A stretch of 29,327 nucleotides of DNA from Haliea sp041583655 (GTDB lineage: Bacteria > Pseudomonadota > Gammaproteobacteria > Pseudomonadales > Halieaceae), in contig JBFHFJ010000005.1 in the NCBI GenBank assembly GCA_041583655.1, positions 1 to 29,327 on the forward strand, read 5' to 3'. A program made the translations under genes and the position numbers. Positions 9,201 through 16,574 of the stretch are shown one piece after another. Below the pieces are notes generated by a model. That model ran no database searches and was not told the DNA's origin. It was given only the letters and a program-made list of their open reading frames with translations. How positions within the stretch are numbered: the stretch's first letter is position 1; every line of letters starts with the position of its first letter.

Positions 9201-10247
9201 CTGTGGCGGGTAACGGCGGACGGCTCCCCCCTGGTTGCCATCAGTGACCCCGGTGGCAGCCAGCACTACCAGCCCTTCCCCGGGGAAACCCTGGTGCTCG
9301 ATATTGAACCCATTGTCCCGCTGGAAGGGCCTTGGCTGGCGGCAGATCGGGTGGAGCTGGGCATCCGGCTCGGTGCCCGCAGTGCAGAGTACATCCTCGA
9401 CAGCAGCCTGCGCGCCACCCGCGCGGGCACCCATACCGTGCAGCTACCAGCGGGCGCGGAGTTGCTCGAGGCAAGCATTGATGGCCGGGCCCAAAACCTG
9501 CAGGCAGAGGACGGCGCCCTGCGCCTGGCACTTGCGCCCGGCCAGCAACAGCTGACCGTGCGTTGGCAGCAGCCCGCGGGGGCAGGGCTGCTGTGGCGCA
9601 GTGCCAGCCCGGACCTGGGCGTGGCGGCCGCCAATGTCAGCATCAACACCGTTCTCTCCGACCGCCGCTGGGTACTGTGGACCGCAGGTCCCCTGCTGGG
9701 CCCGGCTGTGCTGTACTGGGCGGCCCTGGCAGTCATGCTGCTGGTCGCATTCGCACTCTCGCGCAGCGGCCGTACCCCGCTGCGCCTGCACCACTGGCTG
9801 CTGCTGGGACTGGGGTTCTCCACTGTTTCCTGGCCGGCACTGGTGCTGGTTGTGGGCTGGCTGCTGGCCGTGGACTGGCGCGAGCGCAGCGGCGCCGGGT
9901 TGACCGGCAGGCAACGCAACGGCGCCCAACTGGGGCTGGGCCTGTTGACGGTTGTGGCCCTCATGGTCCTGGTCAGCGTGATTCCCGCCGGCCTGCTCGG
10001 CCAACCTGATATGCAAGTCGCCGGCAACGGCTCCGGCAGCACCAGCCTGCGCTGGTTTGTCGATCGCAGCACATCCGACCTGCCCGAGACCAGCGTTGTG
10101 AGCGCGCCGCTCTGGGTTTACCGGGTAGCTATCCTCCTGTGGGCGGTCTGGCTGGCGTCGGCACTGCTGGGTTGGCTGCGCTGGACCTGGCAGGCGATGG
10201 GCAGCGGCGGTTACTGGTGGCGGAAACCGCTGCCGACAGATTCATAA
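6219..10247 (+). CDS. Large exported/membrane protein of unknown function, internally duplicated, in operon with mscK
   Basis: The product has 1342 aa. AGGAGG at 6205-6210 and ATG at 6219 make an excellent start, 4 nt after the mscK stop. A signal peptide (residues 1-16, WAQAQ end) leads to a beta-rich periplasmic region (17-466). About four membrane helices (467-570) follow, then a short periplasmic piece, a helix near 670-690, and a second signal-like hydrophobic segment (707-724, ending QAYA). A second beta-rich region (725-1150) and four more helices (about 1150-1320) complete it. The two halves resemble each other: both begin with a Trp-Leu-Leu/Val-Arg segment and nearby Cys, then a VDG strand and a LPPGTHRIE or LERGIHRVE strand. 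A later block (VFRRVE and FYRVER) also recurs in order. I do not recognise a named family and see no catalytic motif. The operon position suggests a role linked to the channel or envelope, which is inference. Confidence 0.88.
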   Translation: MRWLALLLLPLWAQAQTLSIPEPLQDWQEWVLRDIPEHRCPLLHSTRVPRPEAWACAWPGRLDVTVDSNGAVFRGDATLYAKDWLPLPGSDEHWPRTVLVDGQPWPVISQGGLPTLRLPPGTHRIEGRLDWLQRPNYLPLPALYGWVSLTVDGAPRVAPERGKQGLWLGLPRTTAASALPADALDIEVFRRVEDGVPMLLETRLRLTVSGALRELALGPVLPPDFEPVSLASSLEAGLHPTQGLFLLLRPGEHSVTLLARARAPLPDLIATAGVPPWPDSELWSFAADPALRTLELGGARAVDPLQENIPTAWQQLPAWRLAAGESLAAEPRSRGLGSAGRPRLTLQRQAWLDFHQPVLQVTDTITGTTGGLQRLQQGAPWTLQRAELDGVPQPLSMGAEGSTGVELRTVQLALQSSARVPTAGQIRVSGWDQTFASVDTTLHLPPGQVLVAAPGADSAPDTWLAGWNLLDLFLVLLTGMLLGRLLGRPWGLLGLLLLTLAYPEYPPLLYLLGGAAAMQLLRQAVGDSSLFARSVGVAHRALVIGLVLIALPFVAGQVRLAMYPQLELYQIDRAQPPHRSSAETGRDLVRATAKLDTAGAMLATRELAASAPAADPVVADTTRPAADISPQALAGPGQPDWSWRRAELSWNGPVVAEQTMRLIILPRWLTALLRVLSVLALAALCWRWFRSQAHLPRATGGSGTAASLALLVLSTLLSPPPQAYAAESALPPPAQLQALRDWLLRPPACAPDCVELPALALRIDNATLLMRLDVHAEAGAGLALPRVQPDWQLLELKVDGAEVRSLRQSDNQRWLWLERGIHRVELRAALPGEDRIALQFANPPRAVVVNTSPGWSAAGVSGGRLAGDTLELRREPTMAGNAPEMPTLSRRGLDASPFYRVERTLHLGTEWRLQTRVQRLAPATGNLILNVPLWPGENPLDDALAVRAGTIELTLPDGVGQRQWLSNIVPVPRLEVTAGDLDKRAEVWRISSSGLWRVTADGSPLVAISDPGGSQHYQPFPGETLVLDIEPIVPLEGPWLAADRVELGIRLGARSAEYILDSSLRATRAGTHTVQLPAGAELLEASIDGRAQNLQAEDGALRLALAPGQQQLTVRWQQPAGAGLLWRSASPDLGVAAANVSINTVLSDRRWVLWTAGPLLGPAVLYWAALAVMLLVAFALSRSGRTPLRLHHWLLLGLGFSTVSWPALVLVVGWLLAVDWRERSGAGLTGRQRNGAQLGLGLLTVVALMVLVSVIPAGLLGQPDMQVAGNGSGSTSLRWFVDRSTSDLPETSVVSAPLWVYRVAILLWAVWLASALLGWLRWTWQAMGSGGYWWRKPLPTDS

Positions 10248-10500
10248 ACCGTGGCGGGGACGAGCGGGAACGCAGAAAATCCGCTACCGACGCGCAAGAC
10301 CGGGGTCTATATTCAGGGACACCGGTCGGTACAACCGTCGCGATGCGCGTGCTGCGTCTGGATACAGGTGCAGGTGCAGGGGACCTCTACCCTAAGACCG
10401 TGCTTTCCGGCAGCAAACAGTGACGATCCATGAACTATAGTAAAGGCAATTGGTTGCTGGCGCCAAGGCGCCGGCCACATCTGTCAGTTGGAGGAAATCC
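10248..10500. other. Intergenic region before the decarboxylase, no gene seen
   Basis: No convincing gene lies here; the small open frames have no ribosome site or recognisable product. The region contains possible -10 elements TATATT (10308-10313) and TATAGT (10436-10441), neither with a good -35. A GGCGCC-AA-GGCGCC palindrome is at 10459-10472. The ribosome site GGAGG is at 10490-10494, just before ATG 10501. No T-rich terminator for the preceding operon was found. Confidence 0.4.
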
Positions 10501-11835
10501 ATGCTTTCAAGACGCAACTTTCTTGTCGGTTCCAGCATATTGGCGGCATCAGGTACAGCGCTTTGCTCGCCACCCGCTGCTGTCGACCCGCCCGCTTCTG
10601 TCGCGGCTCAGCCAGCCGGCGTCGCGGACGCCAAGGCGCAGTCCTTTCTGCGCTCGCGCGGGGAGTGGCTGAAGAACCATGACCCCAAAATTTTCCTGGG
10701 CTACCCGGCCAATATGAACAAACCGCCGGCAGGCTTCTTCAAGTGGCGTGAGCAACTGGCCTCGGTGGACGTGGGCCGGCGCAACATGAACAATGTTGGC
10801 GATCCCTTTTATAGTCCTGGGGGTTTTGACACACAGTTCCTCGAAGCCGATGTCATTACTCGCTTCGGCGCCCGCTACGGCTTTCCCGCCGACGATATCT
10901 GGGGCTTTATCTCCAACAGCGGCACCGACAGCAACGCTCACGGAGCGCTGGTGGGGCGCACGCTGCTCAAGGCCAGGACCGGTGTCACTCCGCGCGTGTA
11001 CTACACCAAAGAAGCGCACTACTCGATTCAGATCATTCGCGACCTGCTGGCCATGCAGGAAGTGCTGATTGCCACTGACGAAACCGGGGCCATGGACATT
11101 GCCGATTTGCGCGTCCAACTGCAAGCCAACCGCGACGCACCCGCGCTCATCCTGGCCACCATTGGTACGACCCTCAAGGGTGCGGTCGACGATATCGACG
11201 GGATCAACGCGGCCCTGGAGGGCTACGAATCCTACATTCACCTTGATGCAGCGCTGTTTGGTGGCTACCTCCACGCTACCGACTACGCCGCCGACCTCCA
11301 CAAACTGGGCAAGTCCGGCAAGCGTTATGATTCCATTGCGGTGTCCTGCCACAAGTTTTTTGGTTATACCGGTGCAGCGGGGATATTTGTCGCCGGCAAA
11401 AAGGATTTCGAGGAATTTCGGCAACTGTTTGCGTCGGTTCATGATCCGGCCTATATCTCCCATGTGCCCGGCACCATCACCTGCTCACGGGATGCGGTAA
11501 AACCGGCGGAATTTCATTACTTCTGCACCGCGGAGTCTCTACTGCAGCAGGAGCGCGATGCCAGGCTGGTGCTGGACAATGCCCGCTACTTGCTGGACGA
11601 GATGCAGAGCCACTTTCCCGAGTTCAATCCGGTACTGGCGGACAGGCGATCAAATACGGTGTACTTTGACAATCTGGTCTCGCGAGAGCTGAAGAAGAAG
11701 TGGACCCTGGCGACCGTAAAAGCGTCGGAGTCGCATGGCAAGTCGCTGGCCCATGTGGTAGTTATGCCCCATGCGGAAAAACCCGTGTTAGACAGGTTTC
11801 TCAGTGACCTTGACGAAGACCGAAAGGGCGCCTAG
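10501..11835 (+). CDS. Tat-exported group II PLP-dependent decarboxylase, histidine-decarboxylase-like
   Basis: The product has 444 aa from ATG 10501, preceded by GGAGG. The N-terminus MLSRRNFLVGSSILAASG has a twin-arginine SRRxFL motif, a hydrophobic stretch and a likely cleavage near ALCS or shortly after, so the enzyme is predicted to be exported folded to the periplasm. The mature part matches the PLP histidine decarboxylase family. It has WGFISNSGTDSN (cofactor phosphate region), His173 in KEAHYS (stacks on the PLP ring), ATIGTTLKGA, Asp249 in HLDAALFGG (binds the pyridine nitrogen) and the Schiff-base Lys285 in SCHKFFG. All key residues are kept, so it should be active. The substrate cannot be told from sequence: histidine decarboxylase is the nearest relative I recognise, but other amino acids are possible. 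It appears to be transcribed alone. Confidence 0.87.
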   Translation: MLSRRNFLVGSSILAASGTALCSPPAAVDPPASVAAQPAGVADAKAQSFLRSRGEWLKNHDPKIFLGYPANMNKPPAGFFKWREQLASVDVGRRNMNNVGDPFYSPGGFDTQFLEADVITRFGARYGFPADDIWGFISNSGTDSNAHGALVGRTLLKARTGVTPRVYYTKEAHYSIQIIRDLLAMQEVLIATDETGAMDIADLRVQLQANRDAPALILATIGTTLKGAVDDIDGINAALEGYESYIHLDAALFGGYLHATDYAADLHKLGKSGKRYDSIAVSCHKFFGYTGAAGIFVAGKKDFEEFRQLFASVHDPAYISHVPGTITCSRDAVKPAEFHYFCTAESLLQQERDARLVLDNARYLLDEMQSHFPEFNPVLADRRSNTVYFDNLVSRELKKKWTLATVKASESHGKSLAHVVVMPHAEKPVLDRFLSDLDEDRKGA

Positions 11836-11906
11836 TGCCCCGCCCCATCCGGCAAACGCCAGGCAAGCGGCCCGAGGCCAGACAAAGACCAGGGTAGCAA
11901 GCAGCC

Positions 11907-12659
11907 CTATGGCAGATATCTCTTGTAGGACCCACGGTGCACCCTGAGGCCGAAGAAGCCGAGTACTACAAGGAGAAGGGTCGAGGGGGCCGGTACCGAT
12001 AGTGGTCCCTCCCCGCCCTGAAAGCCCTCAAAGGTGAAGAAGTTGTCAGCAGTTTGTATCGAGAAGCCTGCTATTTCCCCGCCCAGCAAGCTTCTTGGGT
12101 CTGTCGGTAACGCGGCGCCGGAGACGGCACTGGTGTCACTTGTCCGCAAAACCAGGCTAATCAAATACGCGCTATTGTCGGCGAAAAGCGCTGATTTCCG
12201 GAAGCTCAAACCATCGGAGGGACCAAATCCGTCCTGGAGAATTCTATCTCCCGAATTGTCCCGATACCAGAGGAGGTTATCCAAACCGGGCAGAGCAGAG
12301 ACCGCATCAGTTTCGTCGCCAAACCTCGTTGTTATGCCGCCGATGGTAACATCAAAAAAAAGGCTCGAGGGATCGTACGCATAGAGGGCTCCGGGGTTGA
12401 AGTCGGCATTGTCGCAAGGCAGTAGCGGTGCAGGAATACTGGCGCAATTCTGCCCCAACAACGTGGCGTCGGAGTCATATCCAACGACCACATGAAACTC
12501 ATCACCAACAGCAAACTCAGGCGTCCCGAATGCTAGAACCTCGGAGAAAACCCCGGAAAACCCCGCCGTGATAATTCCAGCAAAAGCCGCCGGTGTAATG
12601 AATAACATCAAACCCGCACAGCACACCGCCGGCAACCGCTTCTTCGTATAGTAGGTCAT
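11907..12659 (-). CDS. PEP-CTERM-like sorting-signal protein (secreted/surface, function unknown)
   Basis: The product has 250 aa. A signal peptide covers residues 1-27 with a PAAFA cleavage site. The middle is beta-rich, with many Gly, Asp, Ser and aromatic residues, two Cys near residues 71 and 82, and no enzyme motif. The C-terminal 30 residues form a sorting signal: VPAPST (variant of VPEPST), a hydrophobic helix LLLVVLGFFGL, then basic residues RVHRG. Unusually it continues another seven residues (SYKRYLP) instead of stopping after the basic cluster. Such signals are recognised by exosortases, which anchor or release the protein at the cell surface, often with exopolysaccharide. The ribosome site AAGGGG precedes the ATG by 8 nt. 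An exosortase lies 6 kb away, but its usual signal is of another type. Confidence 0.85.
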   Translation of the reverse strand: MTYYTKKRLPAVCCAGLMLFITPAAFAGIITAGFSGVFSEVLAFGTPEFAVGDEFHVVVGYDSDATLLGQNCASIPAPLLPCDNADFNPGALYAYDPSSLFFDVTIGGITTRFGDETDAVSALPGLDNLLWYRDNSGDRILQDGFGPSDGLSFRKSALFADNSAYLISLVLRTSDTSAVSGAALPTDPRSLLGGEIAGFSIQTADNFFTFEGFQGGEGPLSVPAPSTLLLVVLGFFGLRVHRGSYKRYLP

Positions 12660-12695
12660 TTTTTAGCCCCTTCAGATATCCCAGCGCAATGAAAG

Positions 12696-12710
12696 GCAAG
12701 GTTCGCGCCG
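12696..12710 (-). promoter_or_regulatory. Candidate sigma-54 promoter (-24/-12) of the PEP-CTERM-like gene
   Basis: On the minus strand CGGCGC-N5-TTGC is present, with the obligatory GG-N10-GC spacing. TTGC is perfect and the -24 box matches 4 of 6 consensus TGGCAC bases. The predicted start of transcription near 12684 would give a leader of about 25 nt that includes the AAGGGG ribosome site. PEP-CTERM/exosortase systems are known to associate with sigma-54-dependent PrsK/PrsR control. This is a single site found by eye. Confidence 0.4.
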
Positions 12711-13081
12711 AAAAACAAAAAGTTTCCAAGTAGCAGGCGGTTGAGAGTATCGAGATCACGGGAGATAGCTACAGTGTAAAAAAAGCTGACGCCCGAGTTC
12801 TCGGTGTTTGGCGACCGAATTCAACCCCGGATTTTGCTGGTAGGCACCCGATTGGGGAGTTCAGGGAACAAATGAACGCGCTGCCATCTATTCTTGTTTG
12901 CATCGGCGGGGTTTCCCCTCACCCATAATTGGTTGGAGATTTCTATTGCATGACAAAGTGACCCTGTTCAGCAGCAGATGCGACCTCGCTTCAATATCCC
13001 AGGCCTGTTGGCCACAAACTTTAGAGTGTACGACGCTCCTCGTGCTGTTCTGGCGGCGATGTGCTCGAATAAAGGATCTTC
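12711..13081. other. Intergenic region, nothing recognised
   Basis: This is about 370 bases between the PEP-CTERM-like gene and the 3' end of tRNA-Leu, more AT-rich than the surroundings. No open frame with a ribosome site, no structured RNA I recognise and no clear terminator of the tRNA were found. It may hold enhancer sites for an activator if the sigma-54 promoter is real. Confidence 0.35.
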
Positions 13082-13169
13082 TGGTGCCCGGGACCGGAAT
13101 CGAACCGGTACGATCGCAATGATCGGGAGATTTTAAGTCTCCTGTGTCTACCAATTTCACCACCCGGGC
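13082..13169 (-). tRNA. tRNA-Leu (anticodon UAA)
   Basis: The minus strand folds as a class II tRNA of 88 nt. The acceptor stem is GCCCGGG/CCCGGGC with encoded CCA (complement 13082-13084). The D-arm contains TTGGTAGA. The anticodon stem GGAGA/TCTCC carries the loop CTTAAAA, with anticodon TAA at complement 13133-13135. A long variable arm follows (CGATCATTGCGATCG region), then the T-arm with GGTTCGATTCC. The long variable arm and the UAA anticodon identify leucine; it reads UUA/UUG codons. Confidence 0.96.
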
Positions 13170-13202
13170 ATTGTGGGAGGCCCCCGAATCCGGAGCCGCG
13201 GC

Positions 13203-13230
13203 ATGATAGCACACCGTTTTAGGTGAACAA
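13203..13230 (-). promoter_or_regulatory. Likely promoter of tRNA-Leu
   Basis: On the minus strand a -35-like TTGTTC (complement 13225-13230) and a -10 TATCAT (complement 13203-13208) are separated by 16 nt. A GC-rich discriminator (GCCGCG) follows, as is usual for stable-RNA promoters under stringent control. The leader to the mature 5' end at 13169 would be about 27 nt. The -35 match is poor (3 of 6). Confidence 0.45.
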
Positions 13231-13287
13231 GTTGCGCTGTCGCTGCGTGTTACACTGTGGGCATCTGAATTTCGTGGTGTGCCGGAC

Positions 13288-16200
13288 ATGCGCAAGCTGT
13301 GGATTTTGCCTGTCGTGCTGCTGTTGGCATTGTTGGCATTGCTCGCCGCTGCCCTCACCTTACTGCACTCACCCCGGTTGCTCGCGCCCGCACTGCAGTG
13401 GGGCGTGGAGCGCTTCACCAGCTACCGGCTGGAGCTCGGCGGCCTGGAAACCCGCCCGCGGGCAATCGGCCTCAGCCTGGAGGGGCTCCACCTTTACCAG
13501 CAGGGTGTAGATGGCCCCGCCCTCATTTCTGTATTTGGACTCAGCGCCCGCAGCAGTCTGCGGGACCTCTCACAGCGCCACCTGCAGGACACAACGCTCA
13601 GCGCGGACAGTGTCATAGTCTATGTGGCTGCGGATGATGCCGCCGAAGACCCCACCCCGGAACAGTGGCTGCAGTACCTGCGATTCCTGCCGCGGCACCT
13701 GGAGGTCGGCACCGTCCACGTTATCAACCAGCACGGTGATGTGTCGATCTTTCCCATCCAGCGTCTCTCCGGGCAGCGTACCGGCAGCGACGGATTCGCC
13801 GCCACGTTACGCGCCGATATCGACGCCTCGCCGGTGGATATTTCACTGGCGCTGACGTCGATCCGGCAGGAGCTGAATCGCGGCGGGGTCAACTTCAAGG
13901 CCAGGCTGGACGCTGTGGACAGCGAGGCACAGTTGGAGGGCATGCTGGAAGCCGATGCAGAGTCTGTCCATTTCGATCTGGCGGTCAACGCCAGCTTTCC
14001 GGAGATTGCCACGCTTCTCACCGCCTTTCCCGGAGCGCCGCCACTGGCGGGTGCGCTGTCCCTGCGCGGGCGGCTGTCGGGTAATTTGCAGGATTACCAA
14101 CTGTCCGATGCAGGTTTCGAGCTGGACAACCGCCCCGCCTATTTTTTCCAGGCCAGCGGTGACCTGGCCCGGGCAGGCGGAAGCGACCCCCAGCTGGCTC
14201 TTATCGCGTCCGGAGAAATGGACTCTCTTGAGTACCTGTTGCGCTGGCTTGAGCTCGACCTTTCCCCACTGGGCAGGATCAGGGCCAGTATTGCCCTGAC
14301 GGGAACGCTGGCGGCGACCGCCATCGACCAGCTCACTATCGTGACCGAAAGCAGCGAGGGCCTGTGGATTACCCTTAACGGATCGTCTGGCCCCGGCAGC
14401 CTCGGCAGTGCCCGGCTTCCCGTGGACGCCCGTTTCAGCCTGCATGCCTTTGCACCCGGGCTGGCAGTGCTTGACCCATGGCTGGCGGAGCCCATCGGTA
14501 TTGATGCCGGCCCCTGGCAACTGTCGGCACAGCTGGAGGAAGCGGCCGGTGGTCTGAGCCTGCGGAGCATCAAGGCGCAGCTGGGGCACGCAGACGGCAC
14601 GCTGCTGCGCGCTGCCGGCCAGGTGGAGCGGATTGACCTGGAGCGGATCGGCGACCCGGAGGGCGTGCAGGGGATAGGCCTGGAGCTTGCCGCCTCCAGC
14701 CCGGACCTTTCGGCTCCGGCGGCCTGGGCTGGCCAAACCCTGCCGGCGGGGTTTTCCCTGGAAGCGAGCGCGTCACTGGCTGGCACCGGCGCACAGCTCG
14801 CGCTTGCCGCTGGCAGCGGAAAAATCAGCCACGAAAACTTGAATGTGGCGTTCCGGGACGCCAGTCTGCGACTGCACCGCGCCGATGGCTATGCGCCCAG
14901 GGGCGGCCAGGCCAGCCTGCGCCTGCGGGCCGCCGAGCTGGGGTCCCTGTCCGACCTGGCCGGATTCGTCCTTCCGGCCCTGGGCAAGGTGGACATCGCA
15001 GCGACAGCGCGCCAGCGCGAGCAGCGCGTAGATCTGCAAAACATCACTGCCACCCTGTCCGGAGCGCAATTGGACATCACCGCCAGGGGCAGTGTGCGCG
15101 ACCTCGCCGGCGCCCGTGAACTCTCCCTCAGCAACAGCGTAGACAGGCTGGATATGGATGGCCTCCTGGCCACACTGGCCCCCGGAGCAACGCCGCCCAT
15201 AGAGCTTGGCACACTCACCGGGGGCTTCTCCGTGGCTGCCATGGGTGATCGCTATCGTATCTCGGACCTGAAACTGTCCAGTCCGCCGTCGTCGCCCCTG
15301 CGCCTGCAGCTGGGAGGGTCCGCAGACTACAGCCCGGAAGTATTGCAAGGTGAATTTGCGCTGGACTTCGGCAGCAGCAATCCCGATGTGCTGAAAGCAC
15401 TCAGTGGTCTGCAGCTCGCCCCGGTGAGCGGCAGCCTTACCCTGGCCTTGGACCGGACCCGCGCCAGGTTGACCAGCGCCGCGGAAGTGGGCGAAACCTC
15501 ACTGGATCTCTTGGTAGACGCTACACACAGCGGAGGCGAACTAACCGGGCTCAGTGCCAGCCTGAATTCCCCACTGGCGAGACTGCGCGATCTCGGACTG
15601 CAGGCAGACAACACCGAGGAGGCGAAGTATCGCCCGGGAGAGCTGCTGGAACCTGTCGCCGAGAAGACCTCTATGCAACAGGTCCTGGAACGTGCGCCGC
15701 GCTACCCGGTGGACCTGCGGCTGGCGCTGGGTAGCCTGCAGGGGGATCAAAGCCGCTTCGACGATATCAACATCCACGTTACCGGTGCCGGCACCACCTA
15801 CCTGTTACGGGAATTCGATTTTGTCTACGACGAGGCACCCGCGCAGGTTCGCGGTGTTATTGACATCAGCGTCAGCCCTCCGGGTATCAGCGTCGCCGGC
15901 CAGGCGGAGTCCATTCCGTTAAACACCCTCTCCCGGGACCTGGGCATCGAAACCGATATCAGTGGCGCCCTGAACCTGCGCGGCGGACTCAGTGCGCAGG
16001 GCCTGACCGGGGCGGAGCTGCTCAGCCAGCTCGACGGGACCGTCGGCGTCGCGCTGGAGGCCGCTACTGTCGAGGGAGCGGCCTACGACGTGCTGGCGAC
16101 CGGTATACTCACCTGGCTGTTCTCCGGCGCCGCAAGGGAAGAATCAACCTATCTCGATTGCGTCATGGCCCAGTTCGCGGTGGATGACGGCGTCGCACGT

Positions 16201-16509
16201 ACGAAAGATATTTTCATCGAGTCCCCGAACATGATCGCCACCGGTATTGGCGAGTTCAATCTTCCCGCAAAAACCCTGGCCCTGACCCTGACCCCCCGCT
16301 CGAAATCCCGCAGCATCCAGATTCCTTCCAGCATCAGCCTGCGTGGGAACATGGCCAGCCCGCGGACCTCGGTCTCGCCCATCACCGCCACCCTGGATAT
16401 CTACACCGAAGCCATGCTGTTCCTGCCGCGACTGGCGATGAAAATCTTCGGCCTCGGCAAGCGCGGCAGATCAGCCACCCACCCCTGCCTGATTGCGGTC
16501 ACTCCCTAG
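13288..16509 (+). CDS. AsmA-like large envelope protein
   Basis: The product is 1073 aa from ATG 13288; a GTG three codons upstream (13279) is an alternative start. Residues 4-26 form an N-terminal membrane anchor (LWILPVVLLLALLALL). The rest is a long periplasmic, repetitive beta-rich region with recurring LxGxL and GxLSLRGxLSG segments. The C-terminal block (about 900-1050) contains the AsmA-type pattern LDGTVGVALE, YLDCVMAQFAVDDGVA and GIGEFNLPAKTLALTLTP. AsmA-family members (TamB, YhdP, AsmA) form hydrophobic-groove bridges and influence outer-membrane lipid transport; a similar role is inferred from the family. No strong ribosome site is visible. The gene is divergent from tRNA-Leu and 65 nt ahead of a transporter in the same direction. 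Confidence 0.82.
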   Translation: MRKLWILPVVLLLALLALLAAALTLLHSPRLLAPALQWGVERFTSYRLELGGLETRPRAIGLSLEGLHLYQQGVDGPALISVFGLSARSSLRDLSQRHLQDTTLSADSVIVYVAADDAAEDPTPEQWLQYLRFLPRHLEVGTVHVINQHGDVSIFPIQRLSGQRTGSDGFAATLRADIDASPVDISLALTSIRQELNRGGVNFKARLDAVDSEAQLEGMLEADAESVHFDLAVNASFPEIATLLTAFPGAPPLAGALSLRGRLSGNLQDYQLSDAGFELDNRPAYFFQASGDLARAGGSDPQLALIASGEMDSLEYLLRWLELDLSPLGRIRASIALTGTLAATAIDQLTIVTESSEGLWITLNGSSGPGSLGSARLPVDARFSLHAFAPGLAVLDPWLAEPIGIDAGPWQLSAQLEEAAGGLSLRSIKAQLGHADGTLLRAAGQVERIDLERIGDPEGVQGIGLELAASSPDLSAPAAWAGQTLPAGFSLEASASLAGTGAQLALAAGSGKISHENLNVAFRDASLRLHRADGYAPRGGQASLRLRAAELGSLSDLAGFVLPALGKVDIAATARQREQRVDLQNITATLSGAQLDITARGSVRDLAGARELSLSNSVDRLDMDGLLATLAPGATPPIELGTLTGGFSVAAMGDRYRISDLKLSSPPSSPLRLQLGGSADYSPEVLQGEFALDFGSSNPDVLKALSGLQLAPVSGSLTLALDRTRARLTSAAEVGETSLDLLVDATHSGGELTGLSASLNSPLARLRDLGLQADNTEEAKYRPGELLEPVAEKTSMQQVLERAPRYPVDLRLALGSLQGDQSRFDDINIHVTGAGTTYLLREFDFVYDEAPAQVRGVIDISVSPPGISVAGQAESIPLNTLSRDLGIETDISGALNLRGGLSAQGLTGAELLSQLDGTVGVALEAATVEGAAYDVLATGILTWLFSGAAREESTYLDCVMAQFAVDDGVARTKDIFIESPNMIATGIGEFNLPAKTLALTLTPRSKSRSIQIPSSISLRGNMASPRTSVSPITATLDIYTEAMLFLPRLAMKIFGLGKRGRSATHPCLIAVTP

Positions 16510-16574
16510 GCTCGACGACAGGCCATCGTGCTACACTTCGCTTCACTATAAGACGGCCGCTGACGGGGCAGACT

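Noticed and set aside
10251..10433. 60-aa frame between the duplicated membrane protein and the decarboxylase
   Set aside because: No Shine-Dalgarno, no hydrophobic or domain pattern; composition looks like non-coding sequence.
10459..10472. GGCGCC-AA-GGCGCC as a terminator or operator
   Set aside because: Two copies of a common GC palindrome, no T-run, and it lies just before the ribosome site; chance in GC-rich DNA is likely.
12888..13418. 176-aa minus-strand frame
   Set aside because: It contains the whole tRNA-Leu in antisense-independent frame and the divergent promoter region; no domain and no ribosome site.
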